Assembly (NCBI GenBank): GCA_944336975.1
Contig: CALVLH010000004.1
Location: forward strand, 1 to 64,000
DNA: 64,000 nt
From: an uncultured Clostridia bacterium
GTDB taxonomy: Bacteria > Bacillota > Clostridia > Christensenellales > Borkfalkiaceae
Reading direction: 5' to 3'
In this document: piece after piece, positions 7,480-17,800 of the stretch
How the letters are laid out: each line of letters starts with the position of its first letter
How positions within the stretch are numbered: position 1 is the stretch's first letter
Translations under genes and position numbers: made by a program
Notes under the pieces: generated by a model
What the model was told of the DNA's origin: nothing
The model's input: only the letters and a program-made list of their open reading frames with translations
Databases searched by the model: none

Positions 7480-8150
7480 CAAAGAAAGATTTATTGAAGA
7501 TGATCGACAAAAGCACGCTCAAAGTCGACAGCGAAAAGGCGTCGGTTTACGAGCGCTATTATCCTCAGATCAAAGCGATCTTATCTTCGGTGGAGGATAA
7601 CGTCGCGATCAACGATCTGAGCAGCCTGGACGAGTTTGTCGACGCGGATGATTTTGAAAATTACATCAAAGAACATGACGTCGCCGAGTTGGAAATGCGC
7701 TTTGCTCAGATGTGTGCACAGCTCGAAGTCTGGATCAAATATTGCGGCGTCGGCAGACGGATCGCCGATAAATATGAAACCGTCGGAAAGAAGATCGTCG
7801 ATACCTATAAGGCCGTCAGCGATAAAAAACATAAGCGCTATCTCGTATTGGGGATCATTACCGTTCTCTTCGCGGCCGCCGCGGCGACGTTCGCCATCCT
7901 CGAGATCTTCGAGGTGGTCGATTTCGGCGGAGAGATCGCAAGCGTCTGCGGCGTGATCGATTTCTTCAACGGTCTGGTGTTCTTCGTTTATGAGCGGAAT
8001 GAAGACCTGCGCTCGGAGTTGCTCAGCAAGGAAGCGGGTTCTTCTATCAGTGAAGGCAGAGTTACGGAAGAGTTTGAGCGGTATTCACAGAAAAATATAT
8101 TGATCGGTGTTGTGAACAAATATTACGATTACAAACGGATGCGATTATGA
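7476..8150 (+). CDS. Two-helix membrane protein of unknown function
   Basis: A 224-residue protein starting in an ATGA overlap with the RuvB-like gene. Residues 1-118 are an acidic then basic helical cytosolic part, residues about 121-143 and 151-172 are membrane helices, and the 50-residue tail is again charged and probably cytosolic. No family is recognised. It is the first clearly membrane-bound product of the operon and is a plausible anchor that brings the ESCRT-like and AAA+ proteins to the inner face of the membrane; that is inference from position and topology. Confidence 0.7.
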   Translation: MTKKDLLKMIDKSTLKVDSEKASVYERYYPQIKAILSSVEDNVAINDLSSLDEFVDADDFENYIKEHDVAELEMRFAQMCAQLEVWIKYCGVGRRIADKYETVGKKIVDTYKAVSDKKHKRYLVLGIITVLFAAAAATFAILEIFEVVDFGGEIASVCGVIDFFNGLVFFVYERNEDLRSELLSKEAGSSISEGRVTEEFERYSQKNILIGVVNKYYDYKRMRL

Positions 8151-8224
8151 TAACAGACGGATGATTGCATAACTTCCGCGCAGAATGACGCCGTTGGCAT
8201 GATTTTCGAGGGGGACAGATCGGA

Positions 8225-11200
8225 ATGAAAGAAAAAATCAAAGAAAAAGCGGCAACGCCCGCAGAGGACGCCGAAAAAGACAAATCTCTTGCTCGGGAAA
8301 AGAGGAAGCCGCATACTGCGGACGAGGTATACGGTAAAACATCCAATTGGCTGATAGGATTGTTAAATTTCTTTATCAGAAAGACCTATATGATCGATCA
8401 TGCCAGCTTCATAAAGGAGGCGGTCGATCTCGGCGTCGGAGATGCTTTTGAGAAGTATTATAACGGAATCGATGAGGGAGAAGAAGAGAACAGACAGTCC
8501 GTCATACTTCAAAAGTTACAAGAAATCGACGTGCCCGATCAAGGCGAGCGGAAGGAAGAAGTCAAAGAGCCCGATCGAGGCAATCCGAAAGAAGAAGCCC
8601 GGCAGAAGAAAAAGCTGGCTAGTATGAAGTATGTGTTGGTAAAATTGTGGGAAGCTACCGAAACGGCGAGAGAAGTCGCCGAAGAGGCGAGGGCAAACGC
8701 CGAACAGGACAGGTCGGATGTCGAAGCGGAGCCTCGGAGAGAGAAGAAATCGCTTTTCGGACGGTGGGAGGAGAAATTGATCGCTCGCGCCTATTTCAGG
8801 AAAGGCGTGGAGGTCCTGATCTCCCGCGTTCTGACCGAATGCGCGATCCCCTATTCTTCCAACCCCTATACAAAGTGCATCGACGAGCTTTATTGGTTGG
8901 CCGAGAAGCTGAAGACAGACAGCACGGGAGAGCCGAAACGCGTATTGAATACTCCGAAAGCGGACAAGACCTTTCAGTCATTGATCGAGATCTTGTTCCC
9001 CAAACCCGGTGCGACGCTGAGAGCGAAAAGTCTTATGGCAAGCTGCGGAAGCTTCAAGGAAGAAAAAAAGCGGCTCATCGAGTTCAGCAAACGGGCAAAA
9101 AGAGAATTCGTTTTTTTCATATCGGCCATATCGAGAAAAGGCGACAAGGAATACAGCACCGAATACCATGTCGCGAAAAAGCTGACCGAAGCTTTCAGAG
9201 CGCGCGGGATAAAATATTTTTGGTGGGAAGACGCCGCCGAGACAAAATTGTCGAAAAAGGGAAAAACGATCGGGGAGAAATTGCGACCGTCCACCAAAAT
9301 AGCGGCGGGGTTGGCGTTTTCGTCGGCGTTTATCGGTCTGGCGTTCGACGGCGCAGAGGAAGTGCGCGAGGAGGCAGGGAAATATGAATTTCCCTGCTTC
9401 GACAATGAAAATTTCAAATACGAAGCGGATGTGTTTTTGTCTCTGATGGGAGGCGGGCTGGACGGGAACGAGATCGAAAAGACGAAACCGGCGAGGGAGT
9501 TTACGAGGGAAATAGTCAGCGAGCAGAATTTTAAAAAATATGTGCCGCAGACCAGATGGTTCACGTTTTTTACCTACGGAGCCCCGCTCCATTATGAAAA
9601 ATATGCCTGCTTCGACAACCAGAACGAGAACAGACTGAATCAGGTCGCTTTGAAGGAAGGAGAGGACGACGTCATCGTCTTGGCTCAGCAGGTATACGAC
9701 AAGATCGTTGACCTCATCGCAAATAACGAAAAGCTGAGAAAATTATGCGGGATAAAAATGCAGGTTCCCGCAAAAATAAGGGGATCTCTCCGATACGTTT
9801 TCAGCGAGCAGAGGGAAAGCGAAAAGGAAGACGCGGCCGTAAGGGAGTTGTATCTTCCCTATAAGCCCTGCAAGAGAGACGACAAAACGACTTTAGCGAC
9901 GAGGAAAATAGACGTCCCCGAAGATATTGACTCGATCCCGTCCGATTACTTTTTTGAGTATGCCGTTACGGACGAATACGGCAATTCTGCCAAAGAGCAT
10001 TTCACCTTTTTCCCCGAAAGCTATTACGATAAGAACGGCGAATTGAAATGGCGCGTAAAAGCGGTCATCAAAGACTGGAACTATGCTTTTGTTGAGTTAT
10101 ACAAATCGACAGAAGCCGTTGCTTCGGCAGCTCCTGTCGCTTTGGATGAGCAGAAACGGGCGGAACTTGAGAAGAAGTATCCCCTTATCGCGTTCAGAAG
10201 CGCTTTCTCTTATCTTCTGAACAGGGACGAAGCGGTCGACAGAGTCGATTACGAGGAATATACGTCAAAGTCCAACAACAATCACTGCGCAATATGTATC
10301 GGGAGCGAGTCGCTCTTCGGGAGTGCATGGAACGGGATCGTCGGCAGAATAGAGATGTCGACCGCCCCTTTGAATGACGGAGCCGATCCGCCCAAAGGAG
10401 ACAAGATCTACTATTTTAATGTAGTTTTTGCGCCCAAGAAAATAGTACATTATAGTATCGAAAAAAGCAGGGACGGCGCTCATTCCGTATTCAGGATAAA
10501 CAGCGACATAAGCAACATAAAAAACATCAGAGTCAGAGTAACTTCGCACGGCAAGCGCCTGGCGAGATTTTCCTCCGATTCCGGCGTATTCGTCGGTTCG
10601 GTGGGGCAGCTCATGGCAAAACAAAGAGAGGGACAATTTTCTTCCGGTCAGAATTACAGCTTGCGCCCCTGCGACGGTTTCGAAAAGTACTATATTTTTC
10701 TTGATGACACGATATATGCGGAGAGAACGGGGGCGGGCAGGCGTGACAGAGCGGAGAAGGCGGTGCCGGAACGGCTTAAGCGATGCCCCTTCTGCGGCAG
10801 ATATTTGACGAGCGACAAAAAGCTTTCCGAACATGCCGACTACTGTTATCCGATCGTGGCCAAAAAGATCGGGGGACGTTATTATTGTCAGCATAATTTC
10901 GTGCACCAATACTGGAATGCGTCCGAAAGCGAAGCAAGCAAACTCATCGGCGAGATCGAAGACCTTTCATCCGTTCAGCTCAAGGACGAGAACAGGTTAT
11001 TGTTGCCGAGCGCGATCAAGAAAAATAAGGTCGTGATCGTTTCCGTCGTGGGCGTTACCCAGTCCGGCAAATCCACGTTTCTTTCCAGTTTGTTCCGAAC
11101 GGGCGCGGAAATACCCGATCTTCAGCAAATCGGGAACAAGCTGTATCCTTATGTCGGAAACGCGACCTTCTTCGGATTAAAATCGAAGGTCGTGACCAGC

Positions 11201-12007
11201 AACTCGACGAATGAGGTGAACGGCGGTCTCAGCAAGAAAATGCTCGCTTCCTATTATAACGTGAGGCCGTATCGCGGATTCGTCTCCAAAACGTCGAACG
11301 ATCCGAAGAAAAACCCCATCATAGCGCAGATCCCGTATGTGGTGCAGCTCGATCGCATACAGGGAACGTCGAGCGGAGCGTACCTCTCCTTTTTCGACGC
11401 GCCGGGCGGCGTTTTCCTTGCCGGAGATGGAAGTCAAGTCATGCAAGGAAACAGCGATCCGACCATGATACTCCGCTCCGATTGCATCATACTGCTGATC
11501 AACGCGACTCCTCAAAACGGGGAAGACGGCGGGATCGGGCTCGGAGACGCCCAAAGCATTCTCAACGCGATCATCAAGAGGCGGGAAGACGCGGGAAATG
11601 CGAGGCGGAAAGACGCGGAAAATGCGTCGTCAGACATTCCTTTGGCGATCGTGCTTTGCAAATTCGACGAATTTGCGAGCAAATTCGACAGCAACAGTTA
11701 TGTGCGCATGCAATCGCCGATCGCAACGGGAAACAAGTACGGCGGTTCCCGCATGCAGACGTATATAGACAGATGTTCGGACGAAGTGGAGGCGTTTATC
11801 TGCACCGCGAAGGACAGCGGAGCTTTTATGGAGTGCTTGGAAGGGTTCCCTAACCGCAAATTCTTCGCCGTGTCGTCCATCGGAAGGAACGATTCCATCG
11901 TCTGCGATGATAACGGTCCGGAATACAGAACCGTTTATTACAGCGAGCCGAAACATGTGGAACACGTATTGCTTTGGCTCATGTATAAAACGGGGGCAAT
12001 AGTATAA
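8225..12007 (+). CDS. Large TIR-like + zinc finger + TRAFAC-type GTPase protein
   Basis: A 1260-residue protein. Residues 1-280 are charged and helical, with long Glu/Arg/Lys runs. Residues 294-410 resemble a TIR domain (EFVFFISAISRKGD, then KKLTEAFRARGIKYFWW and SSAFIGLAF), possible NAD-processing or signalling; the catalytic Glu is tentatively E400. The middle (450-840) is unassigned. A C2HC zinc finger spans C854, C857, H870 and C874. The C-terminal GTPase domain (935-1250) has a P loop GVTQSGKST (943-951), a G3-like DAPG (1058-1061) and a G4-like CKFD (1145-1148) lacking the usual leading Asn. No membrane segment. TIR plus GTPase plus a downstream GAP1-like partner is typical of regulated NTP-dependent conflict systems. 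The TIR call is moderate, the GTPase call strong. Confidence 0.7.
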   Translation: MKEKIKEKAATPAEDAEKDKSLAREKRKPHTADEVYGKTSNWLIGLLNFFIRKTYMIDHASFIKEAVDLGVGDAFEKYYNGIDEGEEENRQSVILQKLQEIDVPDQGERKEEVKEPDRGNPKEEARQKKKLASMKYVLVKLWEATETAREVAEEARANAEQDRSDVEAEPRREKKSLFGRWEEKLIARAYFRKGVEVLISRVLTECAIPYSSNPYTKCIDELYWLAEKLKTDSTGEPKRVLNTPKADKTFQSLIEILFPKPGATLRAKSLMASCGSFKEEKKRLIEFSKRAKREFVFFISAISRKGDKEYSTEYHVAKKLTEAFRARGIKYFWWEDAAETKLSKKGKTIGEKLRPSTKIAAGLAFSSAFIGLAFDGAEEVREEAGKYEFPCFDNENFKYEADVFLSLMGGGLDGNEIEKTKPAREFTREIVSEQNFKKYVPQTRWFTFFTYGAPLHYEKYACFDNQNENRLNQVALKEGEDDVIVLAQQVYDKIVDLIANNEKLRKLCGIKMQVPAKIRGSLRYVFSEQRESEKEDAAVRELYLPYKPCKRDDKTTLATRKIDVPEDIDSIPSDYFFEYAVTDEYGNSAKEHFTFFPESYYDKNGELKWRVKAVIKDWNYAFVELYKSTEAVASAAPVALDEQKRAELEKKYPLIAFRSAFSYLLNRDEAVDRVDYEEYTSKSNNNHCAICIGSESLFGSAWNGIVGRIEMSTAPLNDGADPPKGDKIYYFNVVFAPKKIVHYSIEKSRDGAHSVFRINSDISNIKNIRVRVTSHGKRLARFSSDSGVFVGSVGQLMAKQREGQFSSGQNYSLRPCDGFEKYYIFLDDTIYAERTGAGRRDRAEKAVPERLKRCPFCGRYLTSDKKLSEHADYCYPIVAKKIGGRYYCQHNFVHQYWNASESEASKLIGEIEDLSSVQLKDENRLLLPSAIKKNKVVIVSVVGVTQSGKSTFLSSLFRTGAEIPDLQQIGNKLYPYVGNATFFGLKSKVVTSNSTNEVNGGLSKKMLASYYNVRPYRGFVSKTSNDPKKNPIIAQIPYVVQLDRIQGTSSGAYLSFFDAPGGVFLAGDGSQVMQGNSDPTMILRSDCIILLINATPQNGEDGGIGLGDAQSILNAIIKRREDAGNARRKDAENASSDIPLAIVLCKFDEFASKFDSNSYVRMQSPIATGNKYGGSRMQTYIDRCSDEVEAFICTAKDSGAFMECLEGFPNRKFFAVSSIGRNDSIVCDDNGPEYRTVYYSEPKHVEHVLLWLMYKTGAIV

Positions 12008-12031
12008 CGACGCATCTCTTCAGGGGGTAAT

Positions 12032-13777
12032 ATGAAAACTGCGATACGCATTGCATTGTCGGATCCCGAATACGCCGGAGATCAAAAATCGTGCGAATAT
12101 GACTCGGTCACGGGCGAACTTACCGTAAACAACAACATAGAGGCTGCTTATCCGTACAGATCGGGCGTGAACGGGTACGGTCTGATCTACGATGCGTCTA
12201 AAACGGAAGGCGGGATTTTCGTCTATCGTTCGGACGAAAAGATCAACGGATATTCCGGATTCGACATCAGAACGGGCGCAAAAGAGTTGCTCGGCAATTC
12301 ACCCGACGCTCCCTTATATGCGGTACAATATATGGAAAGCAAGCCGGATTGGATCTCGGACGGCATATCCATGGCGAAGATCAAAGAAGGGCTTCGAGGA
12401 ACCTGCGCGTGGCTCAAAGTCAGTTCTGCCATGCCGCCGCGCCTTAAAAATCGCGGGGTGATCGCCATTATCGTGGATAAGCTGTTGCAGGCGACAGAAG
12501 AGGAGACGGCCGCCGCGATCGGACTTGTCGATACGGAAAAAAACGACCTTCAGGAGATCCGGAAGACGCTGTACCGCGTTCTGAAATTATGCTTGCCTGC
12601 GGCGATCGCCAACAAAATATCCTTCAATACCAATGCCAACGAAAATGTTGCGGGAATGGATATATTTTGCACGACCGTCGACGCGGAAAGATACGAGTCG
12701 CAAGGCTGTACCGTCATCGATGTGAACAAAGGGCTGCGGCGGGGAAAGGAATTTGTCAAAGAGTACGAATTCCGAAACCCCTATGCGGAGTATGTGGCAA
12801 AGACGACCGAAAATCCGTTGAGCCGCGAGTTGGCGGGGATAAGCGACGTCGGGGAACTCAATCGCGCGGGGGCCTTAAAACTGCTTGCCGTCGAGTGCGG
12901 AGCGATAAAAGACTGTGCCGACAACAGGGCCTTGGGGAGACTTGCAGAAAGGCTGAAAGCCTGTCAGGATTCGATGAAAGACGAAAAAATACGGACAGCG
13001 CTTTCCAAGATCGCCTACAAGATCTTTTTCTCCGAGTGCTATCTCTCCGTGAGCAAGGAAAACAAAGAATTTTTCCGTCCCTTCCTGGCGTTTTTAAAAA
13101 CGGACGAGGGATTCGCATCAAAGATCAATCGCGTTAAGATCACGGAAAAGTTCAAGCTCATCGCCGGAAGCGTATCGGGACGGGAATATATCGATTTTCT
13201 TACCGAGAGCAAGGAGGAATTGCCCGACGAACTTCAGGCCGCGATCCGGGCATTCCTGGATTCGGATCCCAGGTACAGGTGGGGTCGCGGCGAGGCCAAT
13301 GAATTTTTGCAAAAGATCGATCGTCATCACGATCTGTACTATGAGCAAATGCCCTGCAAAAAGCCCAAAGAGTGGATCAGGACCTGCCAGAAAGACAGAA
13401 CGAAGCGCTCCGACAGCGAGCCGACCGACGCATACAGCCCTAAGGCAAACGTTGCCGTCGGCGAAGCGCTTATGACGGCGGCCGCGCTCATCGTCGCGTT
13501 CTGTTTTATCCATTTTATCGTTTATCCCGTGTATATCGGGGAATGGCTTCCGTATCATCCTCTCAATCAGAACCGATTTATGATCGAGGGGATCTTAGCG
13601 GCGGTGCTGTTGGCCGTCGGCATCGGTAAAATCATCTATGATACGGTCAATTATCGCGAGAAAACGCCGTCTCTGTTCGTCGCGTGCGTCCGCTCTCTGC
13701 TCGAGGGGCTCGCGCTGAGTCTGGCGGTGATCGCTTTGGCGTCTGTGGTATGCTGCATATTGTTTTTTACACTTTAA
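12032..13777 (+). CDS. GTPase-associated (GAP1-like) protein with C-terminal membrane helices
   Basis: A 581-residue protein placed 24 bases after the GTPase gene, with an AGGGGG ribosome site. The N-terminal 150 residues are beta-rich. Residues 150-205 contain a helical stretch ending in LPAAIANKISFNTNA, a pattern reminiscent of the middle domain of GTPase-associated protein 1 (GAP1), which pairs with conflict-system GTPases. Residues 255-440 are helical. Three membrane helices close the protein (about 478-500, 517-537 and 555-580). It would tether the GTPase to the membrane. The GAP1 link is tentative; the membrane topology and operon position are clear. Confidence 0.55.
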   Translation: MKTAIRIALSDPEYAGDQKSCEYDSVTGELTVNNNIEAAYPYRSGVNGYGLIYDASKTEGGIFVYRSDEKINGYSGFDIRTGAKELLGNSPDAPLYAVQYMESKPDWISDGISMAKIKEGLRGTCAWLKVSSAMPPRLKNRGVIAIIVDKLLQATEEETAAAIGLVDTEKNDLQEIRKTLYRVLKLCLPAAIANKISFNTNANENVAGMDIFCTTVDAERYESQGCTVIDVNKGLRRGKEFVKEYEFRNPYAEYVAKTTENPLSRELAGISDVGELNRAGALKLLAVECGAIKDCADNRALGRLAERLKACQDSMKDEKIRTALSKIAYKIFFSECYLSVSKENKEFFRPFLAFLKTDEGFASKINRVKITEKFKLIAGSVSGREYIDFLTESKEELPDELQAAIRAFLDSDPRYRWGRGEANEFLQKIDRHHDLYYEQMPCKKPKEWIRTCQKDRTKRSDSEPTDAYSPKANVAVGEALMTAAALIVAFCFIHFIVYPVYIGEWLPYHPLNQNRFMIEGILAAVLLAVGIGKIIYDTVNYREKTPSLFVACVRSLLEGLALSLAVIALASVVCCILFFTL

Positions 13778-13795
13778 TCTGAGGAATGGGATACG

Positions 13796-14752
13796 GTGAA
13801 AAATATCTTCAACAAAAAAAGCAGCGGAGGGCGGTTTTATATCTGCCTTGCCGTCATATCCATGGCGATCGCGGTCATAAGCTGTTCGGTCGGCTGGTCG
13901 TTCGGCTACAAGACGGATTATGTGAACGAGGTCCGCATCACGGATGAGTCGGAGTTTATCGCCGCGCTGGAAAACAGTTCCGAGATCAAGAAACGGCGCG
14001 TATATTATCTCACCGAGAATATTACGCTGACGGTCTCTTCGCTGAAAAATAAGAAGTTCAGCTTTTACGGAAAATTGGACGGCGGGAAGGAAGGGCATTC
14101 CGTCACGATCGCGGCGGACGAGAGCGGGACGGAAGACCGCCTGACCGCGCCCATTTTCGAGACCGTGATGGCAGGCGCCGAGATCTGCGGGGTGCGCTTT
14201 ATCGTTCCCGACGGGACGGTCGTCGGCGGCGCGGACGGCAAAGACGGAACGGCGCTGATCGCAAAGACCAACAGCGGATACATCCACGATTGTTCGGTGG
14301 AAATATCGTGCGTCGAGATCGGCAAAGACGAAACGAAAGCCGCAGGGATGGTTGTGGAAAATTACGGAAAGATCGACGCCGTGGAGCTGTATATCGGAAA
14401 GGTGACCGAGGCGGAAGACTTTTCCGACGACACCGAAGAGTCTTCCCGCAGGGCGGAGAAGACCTGGAAATGTTATTTCGGCGGAGTCGCGACGATCAAT
14501 TGCGGGACGATAAGCAATGTGCGGGCAACGGTGGATTTCAGCGGATTGCAGATCTTGCACACGCAGATGGACGACGCAACGGTCGTAGACGCGTGGTTTG
14601 AAAACCGTTGGATCGGATTTATCTGCGGCATAAGCTCCGAGGCGGGATCGGCGGACGAGGCAGGCATATCGGAGATCGAACTGATAGCGGCGGAAGGCTA
14701 TTGGGACATTGCCGCCGATCACGATTGCTATTCGCCCGTATTGACGGATTGA
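13796..14752 (+). CDS. Membrane-anchored exported protein, right-handed beta-helix-like
   Basis: A 318-residue protein starting at GTG 13796, chosen because a TGAGGAATGGG ribosome site lies just upstream and the next residues form an uncleaved signal anchor (about 13-36). The rest is predicted outside the membrane and is rich in short beta strands with repeated Gly-Asn-hydrophobic turns (GKLDGGKEG, NSGYIHDCSVEI, NYGKIDAVELY, NCGTISNVRAT), the look of a pectate-lyase-type beta helix as in GLUG-like surface proteins. No catalytic motif is seen. It links the cytosolic part of the operon to the cell surface. Confidence 0.6.
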   Translation: MKNIFNKKSSGGRFYICLAVISMAIAVISCSVGWSFGYKTDYVNEVRITDESEFIAALENSSEIKKRRVYYLTENITLTVSSLKNKKFSFYGKLDGGKEGHSVTIAADESGTEDRLTAPIFETVMAGAEICGVRFIVPDGTVVGGADGKDGTALIAKTNSGYIHDCSVEISCVEIGKDETKAAGMVVENYGKIDAVELYIGKVTEAEDFSDDTEESSRRAEKTWKCYFGGVATINCGTISNVRATVDFSGLQILHTQMDDATVVDAWFENRWIGFICGISSEAGSADEAGISEIELIAAEGYWDIAADHDCYSPVLTD

Positions 14753-14828
14753 AACGGTCTGTCCGTCGGATCCCGTTGAGAAAAGACGTCTTATTTTACG
14801 GCGAAGATAATTAGGTCAGGTACGCAAG

Positions 14829-17800
14829 ATGAGTAAAAGCAAAAGAACAAATATCGGTTCCCAATGGTGCTTTTTTATATTCGTGTTAGTCGCAATCTCA
14901 TGTGCGACTGTTTTTGGTATCATCCGTTTGTTCCGGTTGCAGGATCATCTCACAAGCGTCCCCTCGATCGAGCTTACGTCCACGGATTATCAGATCCGTG
15001 AGGGCGACGAGGGCGAGATCTTTGCGACCTTGCTTTATTCCGACGGGCATACGGAGGAAGGGCGCTTCGAATTTGAAATTTTAGGCGAGAAGGAAGGCGC
15101 CGTGTCCATCGCCGACGGCGGGCAGGAGAGCGGCAGTTCGCACATCCGTTTTACGGCGGCCCCGCTCGCGGAAACTTCGGCCGACGGATGCGACGTAAGC
15201 ATACGGGTGAGTTGCATAAGCGTTCCCGAAGTACAGCCCGCGGTGATCAATATTCAGGTCATACCGAGAGAATCCGCATTCATCGATTTTGAATATTACA
15301 GATACAATGCGGAGACGGGCGACGTCGAGCGATGCGTCGCCGAAGACGTCGCGATCCGAAACGGACAGCAACTGCAGAGCGCGATCGACTTCGACGCGGA
15401 TGAAATGGGCCCGTATCGTTTTTCGGGGTGGTATGTGGCGGACGGCGCCGACGGCGTGACGGATATAAAATTCGACCTCGACGCGGTTTATTACAGCGAA
15501 AACTGGGCAGAAAAGCTGACGCTTCGGGCAAGGTATGAGGCGGACGTCGTATTCGATTACGATAAACTCACCCCGGATGAGGTCAAGCGCGAAAGGGAGA
15601 CCGTCCGATTGGCGTACGGTGACGACATCGGGGATTTTGTCCCCGCTCCGGAAGGAGCGGCGGGATGGGATTTCGCAGGCTGGGTAAATCCCGAAGGGGT
15701 TGCGATCGATTTCGGGAACGATCTGTTTGAGGAGGGCTATGCGGACGCCGAAGAAGCGGTCGTATATTCCTCGTGGAGCACCCGAGTCAGCATCGATACC
15801 GTACTCGACGCGGAAGAACGGATAGAAGTCAGATACGGCTATCCCATAGGATATTCGCACGATTATTCCGACGGCGCACGGTTCGAAGGGCTGTGGTATT
15901 CGGAAGAAGACGGTTCCGAAAAACAGGTCATCGCTTCGGACGCGATCTATACGTTCGGCGCAAACATGTCTTTTACTGCGGAATTCAGCTATCCCGTAAG
16001 GCTCTATGATTGGGCGGCGGAAAGCGAGGTGGAAACCGATCTGCGCATCGTTTACGGAGAAAGCCTGTCGTATTCGGGAAGAAATCTGCCTTTGTTGCAA
16101 GAACAAAACGGTTGGACGTTTGTCGGCTGGAATACGGCGGCGGACGGCGGCGGAACAGAATTCGATGAATATACTTCATATACCGAGACGAAGGCGCTTG
16201 CGCTGTATTCGGTCAGGAAGGGAGAGCTGGATTTATACCAAGAATTGGACGGAAACGGAAACGCGAGCGCGTCGTCGCAGAAACTCGGCGTCGTTTACGG
16301 TTCCGCGCTGAATTTGCCGCGGGATCTCACGGCAGGAAGCTGGACGTTTTTCGGTTGGTTCACCGAAGAGGGCGGTCAGGGCGAGCGGGCGTCTGACGAG
16401 CAGAGCTATAAAGGGGAGGGAAGCGGCTCCCTGTATGCGGCGTGGCAGACGGAACTTGCGTTCGATTATATCTTCCCCGTCGCGTCCGAAACGGACGACA
16501 CGCTCACCGTGTTTTATAAAGGACAAGTAGAGTATCCTCAACCGATATTTGTCAACGGAGCCCGTTTTGCAGGGTGGTATTATCTCGATAACGGCGAGCA
16601 AATCTATATCGACACGCACGCGGCATATACTTTGCAAGCGGACTTAGCGCTTACGGCAGAAATAGAATTTACCATTGATCTGTACGATATGAGCGAGTCG
16701 ACAGGCAGTTCCGATGAGATAGAAGACCTGTATGATTTTTATGGCACGACGAACGTTTTGTATAACAAGACGCTCAGCGCATCGGGAAATACGCTCGACG
16801 TGCTTCCCGATAAGGCGGGCTGGGAGTTTGCGGGTTGGTATACTCGCACTTCGTCCGACGAAATAGAATTGTTCGACGAGCAGACGGTATTCTCGGACAA
16901 ATATGTCGCCATGACGGAAAACGGCACGTTAAGTCTGTATTCGGGCAGGACGACGTCGATGACGCTGTTCCGCGAACTCGACGAGTCGGGCAATTCGGAC
17001 GCAGGGAATACGGATACGCTGAGCGTTGTCTATGGGTTTGAATTGGAATTGCCGGACGGGATCTCGGCAGGAGAATGGACGTTCGGCGGGTGGTATACTC
17101 AGGCGGGCGGCGCAGGCGAGAAGATGGAGAACACGTCCTGCTATGTCGGCGCGGCCGATGTCGTTTTGTATGCGAAATGGAGTGCGGACGCGCGGATCTG
17201 TCTTACGTTCGCGGACCGAACGACGGGCGCGTTCGACGGGCAAAAGATCGCCGTCACCTACAACGCTCCGATCTACGGTTTGCCCGCGGAGCTGGTATAT
17301 ACGGCGAACGGCGGGAAATTCTTCGGCTGGTATACGGAGAAAAGCGCGTACGGATCGGAACTCGTCAACGGGCAGACGGTCTATAACGTGTCGTCTCTCA
17401 GCATTTACGATGCGGTGCGGTTTACTCTTACCTTCGTCTACACCGACGGCGCGCAGGGAAACAATCCCAACGCGATGGATTTTGTCTACGGCCGCGTGAT
17501 CGGCGAGGACGGCGGTTTGCCCGTGCCTCAGATGGACGGATGGAATTTCGAGGGTTGGTATACTCAGTCCGGCGTGAGTTTCGGCGACGGAGATATTTAT
17601 GCGCTCAGCGGAAATTACACCGTCTATGACCGTTGGAACAAGAAGGTCTCTTACGTCGATATTACCGGCGCGATGACCGATGAAATGTCGGAACAGACGA
17701 TATATTACGGCAACGAAACGGAGCCTTTGCTCGGATTGAGTTACGGGTCGTGGACGTTCGGCGGCTGGTATACCGAAGAATACGGGAACGGCGAACGGTT

